64,000 nucleotides of DNA. Origin: Eumeta japonica (lineage: Eukaryota > Arthropoda > Insecta > Lepidoptera > Psychidae). A program made the translations under genes and the position numbers. Below, piece after piece: positions 35,135-44,579 of this stretch. The stretch spans positions 1 through 64,000 of the forward strand of contig BGZK01001013.1 in the NCBI GenBank assembly GCA_005406025.1, read 5' to 3'. The notes under the pieces were generated by a model that saw only the letters and a list, made by a program, of their open reading frames with translations, ran no database searches and had not been told where the DNA came from. Position 1 is the first letter of the stretch, and every line of letters starts with the position of its first letter.

Positions 35135-36030
35135 TAGCAAGTTATTTTTATTATCCTTGTTTTCGAAAATAGGCTCCGTTGATATGAATAAATACATCAT
35201 TGTCTTCAAGGGAACCACTGAGACAAACACTTTGCTCTCGCATTTAGGAGTCGCTTCAACGGCCTTTCCTCGACGTCAGCAAAAACCACTTTTCTCCAAA
35301 TTTTTCTTTTATTTTATGATATAAATAAAAACCATGTGGTGAAGATCGGAACTGTAAGGCGGGTGAGCCAGTATTTCTATAATAACTTGTTACTTTTTGT
35401 CAGCCGGTATGTGGTAAGGCGTTGTTATGATGCAAAAGAATTCTACTGCGAGGTCGTTTTTCCCGCACTTTTTCCCAAAACAAGAGGTAAATAAATGATT
35501 GTATACAAGTCGTCAATGACTATTTTTTTATAATTTATAACAATTGTTGCTTAATGATCTGTCTCTCCGAAGACAGAGGCCACCATCTTTTTTCCGCGTC
35601 TTCGACCTCGTTTTTCTTTGGTAGGCCACTCTTCGAAACTAAACATCCGATGAGCGGGCAGTCTTTAGGTTTCGGGATGGTAATAGTAAATCTAGCATTT
35701 GAGTCATCACTAGCAAATCTTCGCATCATTTCGCAGCACCAATCAATACGATGAAGGTTTTGAATTTCGGCCAAATTATGAGGTATCCACTGAACACAAA
35801 GCTTCCTACCGTTAAATTTTTATGAAGTATTTTATGAACTGTACTCATAGCGATGCCTAAGTTTGCCCCAATACGCTGATAGGTCACTATTTTGTTAGTC
35901 TCTATCATCAGCCGCACAGTACTGATATTGTCTTCGGTCGTTGTCGTAGAAGAACGTCCCTCACGCATATTGTAAATTAAAGTAGAGTGACCACGTTTAC
36001 TCTCGTTAAATCAGTTATAAACATTAGAAA
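35135..36030 (-). pseudogene. Mariner transposase relic, copy 2 (longest)
   Basis: Minus-strand reading across several frames: end of the first DNA-binding part (VYNWFNE near 36,005); TTTTEDNISTVRLMIET and VTYQRIGANLGIAMSTVHKI (35,830-35,950); after a frameshift VRKLCVQ with IPHNLAE near 35,770-35,810; HRIDWCCEMMRRF (35,700-35,750); a frame-shifted FEEWPTK...GKKMVAS (35,570-35,635); LLHHNNALPHTG near 35,420-35,445; and FIHINGAYFRKQ near 35,160-35,200. In family terms the second catalytic Asp (HHDNA) reads Asn, and the TGDES block with the first Asp is not recognisable. GCTAGGTTGCTCAGTTTTTT just past the C-terminus could be a decayed end. Non-functional. Confidence 0.85.
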
Positions 36031-36415
36031 GTGTGTCTATTGCTAGACACGTGTTTCCTTGGCTGATACCAATTCAAAAAGAAACAATAATTGTAACTAT
36101 ATTATATTATCGTAATAATTTGATTGACTTTTAAGTAGTCTAATATTTTTCATTTCATTGTACTTAGGTGAACTCTAAAAATATTTCAATCATTGTTTGT
36201 TATTCATAGGTATGTGTTGAGTTAAATTTGAAGTAGGTAGCTACCTACCTTCTTGCGTGGTAAACACATAGATCGTACCTACATACTGATGAGTAGAACA
36301 AGTAAGTTGATTACTAAGTTGTAGAAGAATATGCAATTATTTTTTTTATTTTTAGTGCATATTAATTTGGTTTGGTTTTGTTTTGAAATCTGTTTTTTTT
36401 CCTCTAAATTCTTAT
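36030..36415 (+). repeat. Dispersed repeat with GTAGGTAG tract, short copy
   Basis: The reverse complement of 14,130-14,510, including TATTGCTAGA, TTTCCTTGGCTGATACC, a palindromic GTAGGTAGCTACCTAC (36,233-36,248), CGTGGTAAACACATA and GGTTTTGTTTTGAAATC. It starts abruptly at the mariner relic, whereas the partner continues for another 360 bp. Confidence 0.75.
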
Positions 36416-36509
36416 TTATTGTTGGCTTAAATGACCACTGGTGTGGCGAATTGCGCTGGTTGGAAAATTTTGTTTCACAATAATGACACAGTCAAAACGA
36501 TAGAAAACA

Positions 36510-36795
36510 GAGAGGACTCACCTGTAGTACTTCAATTTCCTTCGAGTGGCCACCACTGGTCTCCTACGCGTTTCATTATGTGTAGCGGTACGGGCGCGGA
36601 GTTCGAGTAGTCCGTTGCGATTTGCGGGCGGATTGGTCCTAACAGATGAGAGGGTAGGGAGGCGCAACATGGAGTAATAGGCAATGATGACAACCAGGAT
36701 GGAATAAGTACCAAAATTACGGCGCAACCGGCCACGAAAATGTTGCACAAAATTTTGTCGAAATTCGTGTTGCCGTTAATAATTTTTGTGACAAC
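36510..36795 (-). other. Open frame with a membrane-anchor-like segment ending at a splice donor
   Basis: On the minus strand a frame is open from a TAA near 36,778 to a TGA at 36,515-36,517. It includes basic residues, then FGTYSILVVIIAYYSMLRL (membrane-anchor-like), then a polar Arg-rich tail. The frame runs into CTACAGGTGAGTCC, a near-perfect 5' splice donor, at about 36,514-36,527. That arrangement would suit a first or internal coding exon of a type II membrane protein. There is no ATG in the open part, no upstream exon is seen, and the sequence could be a fragment of a dispersed repeat. Low confidence. Confidence 0.22.
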
Positions 36796-36849
36796 GTCAA
36801 ATTAGGTTGCGGCTGGGAACACAACGATGACACCGAACAAAATGCCTAA

Positions 36850-39800
36850 CGGGTCTGCACATAGCTTAAAAAAATAATATTTGTATATAAATACGTATGT
36901 ATGTAAAGGTAAAAATAATATGAAATTCAGTGCGAGATTCTTTGTATAAATTAATGTTTTAAATATAATTCGTATGCCGTTAAATTGTTACTATTATTTT
37001 TCTGAATGAATATTCACATTAAAATGATTTTACCATTCAAAGATAACAGATCAATGCAATATACGATATATAATGAGATTGAGAGAGAGTTGTAACTGTT
37101 TTGTGCTCGGTGTGCGCATGTTTAATAGGGTCCCTATAGATATATAATATTTTTCCCTTATATAAATCTAAGAGTATATTGTACAAACACTTAGTAAAAA
37201 AGGCTATTACTATTGCTGAATATTTAGAAGACAAATATCCATGGGCATAAACGGCTCAAATTCTCATTATGCTGTTTCATTAATGATCTTTAGATACTTG
37301 TTTTGCAGTGCATGATAGAATTAGAAAAGATCTACCCTTAAGTTTCTTGTTCGTTCTTCTTGCCTTCAGAATGAGTAGTAAAATGTAAATTAGCAAAAAA
37401 TTATGACTTATAACCTATGAAATAAGAATATTTTTAATTTTAATTTTGCAGAAAATTTTATTGATTCCCAAAAAAATAATGATTGAATATTTTACAATAA
37501 TATCGTAATAAATTTGAGTCCAAGGGACTTTTCTTTTTTTCGTCTGTAAAGTTAAATGCTACAAGCAAACTCCGGGGCTTATTTTTCGTTAAATGGTGTA
37601 AGCGACGCCCAAATCTTAATTTTCTCACTGTTTATGGCAACGAGAGTCAATATTGTATCAACAACGTTTGATGGTTGTCCGGCAATATTTGGACAATAAA
37701 CATTCTTAGAATTTGTGGAGATGAAAACAAACATGAAAACAAATGTATCTTATTTCTGCATTGGATAATATTTTTTTTAATATTCATCATTCAAGCGCCA
37801 TTGAATGGATTGTTAATGCTTTCTTCTTGAATTCAGGGGCTACTAGTTTGTATCTTCAAAATTGCTGTATTTATTCAACTTATTTATAATTGAAATGTAT
37901 AAATAGGTTGTTTACGCTTCATGTTTTTCCTTTTAAAAATTACAAGTGCCTATTAAAAATTCGTAAATATCATAATAATCACATAACAATTAAGTATGAA
38001 TTATTTTTACTTTTTAGTCCGTTTTGAAATCGTGCTTATTATTTTAACCCTATGTTTTAGCTAAGTCGTTTAATTTGTATTAAATTATTAAAATTAAAAT
38101 TAATTATTAAAATAAAAATGCCACAAAATTGAACCATAAAAATGTTAAATACAAAGATTATTATATTTTTTTTTACAACTGTACCTGCTGTACATATTAA
38201 ATGACTTTTGAAGAAGTATTACAGAACTTTTGAAGCTCTGTCCAAAATAAACGTACTGGAATATTTTAAATTTAAATTACAGAAAAAAAGGACTGTATCT
38301 GAAGCAATTGATGTAGAATTAATTTGTCAATATTTTCATTTAACATTTGTTAACCAAAAGTCAACATTAGGCGAACGTGCACAAAGCGAAGCTCGTCATG
38401 AATATTAAGCGTTCTTCGTTTATCTACAGTTATTCAATTATCGTAAATAAAAATTTGGAACACGTACATTTTTATAATAGTTGAAATAAAGGTTAGTATA
38501 TTTTATTATGCTAGCACTTATTCGAAAATTTAATATAAAAAAATCTTTTTTATTATCAACGCTTACAAATTTGTTTAGGCACTATCTATCATAATTCATT
38601 GTTTTGTATTGTTTAAGAAATTTTACAAATTAAAACAAAAATTCGAACGACATATCTATTTAAAACAATCTATCCTTAAACTATTATTTTAACTACTACT
38701 TTTTTTCTGGCAGACGTTTTAAAATTAAAAAAATTATTGAGGTATTGTCACACAGCGAGCTCAATTATCAATCATTTTAATAGGCAAAATATGCTTAAAA
38801 TACAAACTAATAACATAAAAAATTATTGGCCCCGATAACCTTAAAATTAAATTTAACATGATGAAAAATAGCCTTGATTAACTGCTATAACTCACAGTGA
38901 GAAAACTAGAGAAATATTGCATTAATTTTTATACATGACTAACCATCAGCTTGTCCGCTTGTGCATTGAAGGAATGTTTTCATATTTTACATAGAGCAGT
39001 CTCTTTATTAACCACGCTCCTGATTCCGGTCTTGTTTTGTCTTTCCGATTCCGGTTTCGTAATCCGATCCGATTCCAATTTCGTACTAAATACTCATTTC
39101 GGTCCTACTTTAGATTCCAACTTGGGTTTCACACTCGTTTGTAATGATGGTTCTGCTTTTGATTTCAATTTCCATTCTACTCTCTTTTGCAATCCTCTCG
39201 ATTCATTATATTGAATATATCATTGGTACATAATACATCCATAAGCCTTAAAATATAAAACTAATTTGGCTTTTTTATACAATACTTGTACATTTACAAA
39301 CAATGATTTAAACATTTTTTAATATATATTTATTTATACTTACGTAAAAGTAATTTATTTTTTATATTATTATTTTCTTAAGCTGTATTTTAACGCTGCA
39401 TAATATTTTATTTTATCTAAAATTTACAATCGTTATTTTTAAACATATCCGTATTTATACCCCTTTTTAATATATTTGACCCTCATCGAAAAATTGTTCA
39501 CCTGACTTACTGAGACATCGCTTTAACATAAAAAGATGTTGATTGAAATAGACGAAAAAAGATATTTTCTTAGCAAAATTAAAAATGGTTCCGAAAATAT
39601 TTTTGCACTTTACATTTTTTATATCAATAACATAACATTTGATTTATCTAATTATGATTATGAATTTAATATCTTAGAATCAAAACATTTCTTTTCAGAG
39701 AGAATAAGCAAAATTATAAAAAAAAAAGCATTGTATATTTAAGGCACACGTTCTAATAGAATAAATTTAAGAATGCATTTTTCAAGAAAGAACATCTATT

Positions 39801-40555
39801 CCAGATTTATATTAAGAGATCATGGCTTAATTCACCTTAGAACTAATTTTTTGCCGGTATAGTTTGCTGTATGTTCAAGGAAAATACATAGCATTATTAA
39901 CTAATAATATTGCCACTCTTCGTTCGTCTCTGATCAGAAAAAAGTTTTATGATAAAAAACATTGTATCATAAAACTTGCCATCAATAGTGCCGTTAAATA
40001 CTTGTTTTTCTTACTTTCTGTTTAGTTTTAATATTTTTGCAATGTTTTTGTATGTCCATTTGCAATCTTCTTGTTAATACGCTATCGATTTGTAAAGTTC
40101 TGCTTTTACAAGACCAAATCTTTACAAGAACAAAATGAAAAATTACAAGTGTATTGCACAATTTTTAATTTCGTAATAAAGGAAAAAAACTTCAAAGCGT
40201 GTATTTATTCATGACTGTAAACTGATGCACATTTCACAGAATATCGTTTGTGGGAAGATATATATACATATACACAAATGTTTATCCATTTGGTGTGTTC
40301 TGGTAACCAATTTATTATAACAATATAATTAGCGCCATTAGACAACAATCAATAAAAAATAGATTTAAAAATTATCATATTTTTACAAAAAGTGGTTAAA
40401 CTTAACTAAATGATTCTTATAGCGGATTGAACAAAATTAAAAACGTAAATCATAAAAGTAATTATCAACACAAATTCCGACAAGAACATGATTTTACCAA
40501 AAATTCAACTTAGATCGTCTTGAGGCACGTGTTGTTTTGGATAAAAAAAAAATCC
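36850..40555. other. AT-rich DNA, no gene seen
   Basis: Long, very AT-rich stretch. The only distinctive part is a GATTCC array at 38,985-39,195, listed separately. Confidence 0.5.
38985..39195 (+). repeat. Degenerate GATTCC array
   Basis: CTGATTCCGGTCTTG, CCGATTCCGGTTTCG, CCGATTCCAATTTCG, TAGATTCCAACTTGG and TTGATTTCAATTTCC follow one another at loose spacings of 15-45 bp. Confidence 0.55.
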
Positions 40556-40559
40556 TAGT

Positions 40560-41150
40560 GTGTTATCACCAAAAGGAAATTTATTAGGGGACGTCGCAAG
40601 AACTTTAATTTAAAACGACTAGTCTAACATATATAGGGACTATACCACAGACGTCATGCCTGCGCAGCGTGACGATAAGAATACAACCGCTATTAGAAAA
40701 TGCGACGAAAAAGTTTACATAAGGTCGAGCAGTTTGCTTTGAGGAAATGTGTTTCGGATACCTAATACATTACAGGAGTTTCAAAGCTGAATAAGTAGCG
40801 GTTTAAAAGCTTTAAAATCGGCTGTGATACAACCTCTCTGCGGCTCTCAGACAGTCCTAAAGATAGTAAATCTTGTATAGTTTATGGCTCAATTTACTTT
40901 TTTCTATAAACTCAAGACTGTTTATAAAAGGCAATGATCAGCCGTTATATGTTCGGCATGTATTGGTTAAGCACCAGCTTTGCCAGAGATACGGCCACTT
41001 CACGTACAAAATTTCAGGTTGAATGCTTCAATACCTCTTTACGTTAAAGAAAAAAAAAACAAATTGACAATAGTTTCCTTTTATATTAGATCGATATTTT
41101 GGCTGCATGAATGTTTTTAATTCGACCAATATTGTATTGTGTGAGTCGCT
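40560..41150. other. Mixed-composition DNA, no gene seen
   Basis: A GC-balanced stretch at 40,590-40,870 (ACAGACGTCATGCCTGCGC) has no identified content. Confidence 0.4.
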
Positions 41151-41154
41151 CTCT

Positions 41155-41475
41155 GACCATTGCATGACAGCGGCCTGTCTAACGAGGTTGTGTTGGTTGT
41201 TTTAACGCTCCTTGCACCCTGGTGAATGTGACTGTCGGCAATTTCCTGATGAAGTGCCTGGTTGGCATGAAACGTACGTAGAATTAACAATTTAACAGTT
41301 AGCGGAATTAGATAATTATAAAAATAAATAACACTTGCTTAGATGTTCGATATCTGTCAATCCTTTGGAATCAATATTCAATCATTTGGATAGAGATTCG
41401 TAGTGGAGTGGCAGATTCGAGGGTCAGCGGTGGGTTGCATGCTGCATGTTAATGCATGTTGCAGGCAAGCGTCTT
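41155..41475 (+). repeat. Unclassified dispersed repeat, copy B
   Basis: Plus-strand partner of 9,960-10,240. It carries TTGCACCCTGGTG, GGCATGAAACGTACGTAG, GCGGAATTAGATAATTA, AACACTTGCTTAGATGTTCG, GGAATCAATATTCAAT, GGTCAGCGGTGGGTTGCATG and GCATGTTAATGCATGTTGC. This copy may extend to about 41,120 at its 5' side. Confidence 0.7.
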
Positions 41476-41793
41476 TAATTCGCCCATTTGGCAGTCTTTT
41501 CGTGAAATTAACATAAACAGGAAAACAAATAATTTTCTACTCTTATGTAATTAGTCAGGGATAAGTACATATAATCTTTGAAAAAGATATTGCAAATAGG
41601 TGTGGTAGCTTCAACTTTGATTAAGAACAGCTTTAATAAATACGCAGAAAACACGCTGTGAAGAAACGAAAGTACGAGACTCGAAACAGCTGTCCAGAAC
41701 GTTTTTTTGTGCACAAAAATGCATGTAGACTTTGTGTCAGGTTGAAGCAACAACTTTATTATAAGTAAAAAGGCAATATCGTTTCATTAAAGT

Positions 41794-42004
41794 AAATTGC
41801 TTTAGCAGTTGCTAAAGCAATTTGTCGGCTACACTGCTGATAGTTGCCAGCAGTGTAGCCGGCGCGGGCGTAGAATAACCTCCGGTATGAAAATCTTAGA
41901 GGAGAACGGAAATTTCTTTGCATTACACTCATCATATAGTTTCAATTTGGTAACCAACGCCCTCGTGTTAGTTACCAAATGCTCGTTTAGTCAAACAAGC
42001 ATTT
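41794..42004. other. Cluster of four compact hairpins
   Basis: Hairpin 1: 13-bp perfect arms, AAATTGCTTTAGC (41,794-41,806) and its complement (41,811-41,823), loop AGTT. Hairpin 2: 14-bp perfect arms, CGGCTACACTGCTG (41,826-41,839) and complement (41,848-41,861), loop ATAGTTGC. Hairpin 3: 10-bp perfect arms, ATTTGGTAAC (41,945-41,954) and complement (41,971-41,980). Hairpin 4: 12-bp arms with one mismatch, AAATGCTCGTTT (41,977-41,988) and 41,993-42,004, loop AGTC. The arms of 3 and 4 overlap by four bases. No coding sequence. It may be a structured RNA, a transposon end, or a chance concentration of palindromes. Confidence 0.7.
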
Positions 42005-42189
42005 ATCGAGGATTGATGTGCAATCAGAAAATATTGATTCTCTGGTTAAGCCCTTAAACATCGCCATTTAGTTGATTGAGGTATAACTTTTTTATATAAA
42101 AAATGGATAATCGAGAATGACAATAATTATAACGAATGAAATTATTTTATTTATATAAACTTAATATTATCCGGATAATAAATGATCAA

Positions 42190-42535
42190 AATGTATATTT
42201 AATGTAACGGCGATTTCTTCTCCGCTGCGTACGCCCGCACCTCGGATTTCTTCTACAATCGCCTCGGAGAACGATTTTCTTGCGGTGTGAGCAGAAATGA
42301 TGAACAGCGTTGATATTCATACAACTGTGATGGATGCACCAAATCCGCTGCAATTCATAGATAGCGCATCTGCCTGCACATATGAACCGCATACATTACA
42401 TTCGAGGGGACGTGGTTATGCACATCAGATATTTGACGTTAAAACGCCATATGTGTTCGCTACACCGAGTTGCGGCCGTATCGTATAGACCGTCCCGGTT
42501 CTCGGTCTCTCATTGATCCCCCCCGCCAAGACACA
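42190..42535 (+). other. GC-balanced segment with a 63-codon ATG open frame
   Basis: An open frame starts at two adjacent ATG codons (42,297 and 42,300) and ends at TAG (42,486-42,488). Its codon composition is more even than that of other frames in the window, but I recognise no domain and see no signal peptide. It may be a random frame inside non-repetitive, less AT-rich DNA. A CGTACGCCCGCACC block near 42,230 loosely mirrors GGCGCGGGCGTAG at 41,861. Confidence 0.15.
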
Positions 42536-42539
42536 ATTT

Positions 42540-43400
42540 AATATGCAATAGATATGTGCATTATAATAATTTGTATTTATATTTAAATACTACAAAACAC
42601 AATAAAAACAACCGAAACAAGTAGTATTCTACTATCAATAAATATACACAAACAAAAACATTACATATAAACAATTCCTAATAACTAATCCCTACCTGGG
42701 TAATAAAAGACAATAATTTAAACTATTTAATCAAAACACAAAAAATACAATTAAACATAAAAGAATCCTTAACCTAAGTATGCTTACGTAACAAAATCAT
42801 ACATATTTATTTACACATTTTCTACAGATTGTCACATTTAAACACTAAGGGCGAGGCTGTCCGTAATATTTAAAATGTACTTAACTAAAAGTTATAAATA
42901 TTCAAAGCAACTTAAGGAAAATTGATTTAAAAAGTCTTAACATTATAGCTAATCTCTGCTATGACAGTAGCTTTTTTAAAATACACTACAGCACACTTTA
43001 CAAACGCTAACCAATTTCGTTTCGCTATTAAATTACGATCAGCTGGTCTACTACGGCTAAAATAAAGCAATACTCGTTTTGTTGTGAAAATGCGATAGCG
43101 CGGTAGTCGCTTTGCTTCAAGCAGCTACTATGTTTGTACTTTAGCAGTGTCATTTGAAAACCTTTCTGTGCGATGGTCATTTCAAAACTTTATCAATTTG
43201 TCGTGGAGTAATTAACGTTTTATGTAGTTAGAACATAAGGTCACTTTTTCTCGGTATGATATTAATTGTATTGGTGTTTTCGTTTTAGAGTGCATTCCTA
43301 TTTAATTTTGTTAGAAAAACACCTTTTAAATTGTACTATGCAGAATAAGAAACAAAGTAATAACACCAATAAAAATCTAAGTTATTATAAATCATTCATA
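42540..43400. other. AT-rich DNA, no gene seen
   Basis: Nothing recognised. Confidence 0.5.
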
Positions 43401-43403
43401 AAT

Positions 43404-43509
43404 CACAGTTTTAGTATAGATGAGAATACTTAGAATAATAGATTAGAATTAGAAGAACTAGATAGTATAAATTAATCTACATAGTATTCTAATCTATACT
43501 AAAACTGTG
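43404..43509. mobile_element. 106-bp palindromic MITE-like unit
   Basis: 26-bp terminal arms (43,404-43,429 and 43,484-43,509) are reverse complements with one mismatch, beginning CACAGTTTTAGTATAGAT. The 54-bp centre is AT-rich with further partial pairing (AGATTA). The size and the well-preserved ends suggest a small non-autonomous DNA element; no target duplication is obvious. Confidence 0.75.
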
Positions 43510-43825
43510 AAAGGTTAAAGTTTTATGAAAAGTTGCAAACTTCAAAGTTTTTAAAATACCTAAAAATAAGTTCATTTCATTCCTGATACTGTTAATGTAA
43601 TTAATAATCTTTCTAATATCAAAATATTATAATGTAAATAATGTTAAGTTAAACTGAAGGTCTAAGTGAATAATATTTGAAAGCAATATTAAGCAATTCG
43701 AAAGAGATGTACAGCATAGATTGCTATTTTTTGCTAATTCGTAATTTATGTTGATAATAGACAACAAATTTACAATAACAGTGTGACTAAAAATACTATT
43801 TTAAATAGATGAGATCTTTGAAAGT

Positions 43826-44570
43826 TCAGCGATCATAATAAATTAGCCGGAGTACAATTTTGACAGATCTCCACACGAAATGCACCGCGCGAAATGCGTC
43901 ACGAGAACCACAGAGATGAGTTTCGTAAAACGATTGACGATCGCTAGAACTATGCGGACGAGAGTGAGGACTTTGTAATGGTGCGTAATCAGCGCTACTT
44001 CGGCGCTGCATTGATTTACCGGAGTAGACCAGCTGACACAGATGAGACTCGCGGCTGACGAGCGTCGCATCTTCGCCGATGTTCTCCGCTACTGACCTAC
44101 GCCAAGAGTAGTTCTTCATCAAGGTATGGCACATGCCCGATACAGTGCGCATGTCAGACCCATCGAATACTATTCACCCCGCTTACTATTCATCGCTTAC
44201 CGTGAAGAGTGCAACTTGCAAAAACGAAAGCACCCGGCCGAGTTTAACGGTGACTCCGGCCTTGCGTCGCTCGGGGGGCGTGCGTAGTGTTCTCATTACG
44301 CCGGTTAATATCATCGCCGCGGCGGCGGCGCCGGAAAGAATAATAAAAGTCCCCACATTTCAGCTGCTTACTTCGGGGAGCTTTGTTTATAACAACTCCT
44401 TACGCGCGCAGCCATTTCGCCACTCGGCCGGGCCCACTTTTCTCGCATCCGGCGTAAACAAAATATTTTACGAAGTCCCCCCTATCCGTGTATGTGGACG
44501 CGAGTACTTTTGCACGTCTTGTATTTTTATAAGCGCTCGGTGCGCCGCAATAAAATTTTAATAACTTAAT
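43826..44570. promoter_or_regulatory. GC-rich island, candidate regulatory element
   Basis: The block 44,215-44,545 is CpG-dense (CGCCGCGGCGGCGGCGCCGG near 44,314). A 142-codon plus-strand frame (44,133-44,561) and a 108-codon minus-strand frame (43,826-44,152) lie over it. Neither has a domain, and both are explained by low stop density in GC-rich DNA. Confidence 0.3.
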
Positions 44571-44579
44571 GCACGTTGT

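Noticed and set aside
42297..42488. 63-codon ATG open frame with even codon use
   Set aside because: Short, no domain, no transcript features; kept only as a low-confidence note within the segment annotation.
44133..44561. 142-codon plus-strand open frame, the longest of its kind
   Set aside because: It lies over a GC-rich island where stops are rare, overlaps a minus-strand frame, shows no domain, and changes composition along its length.
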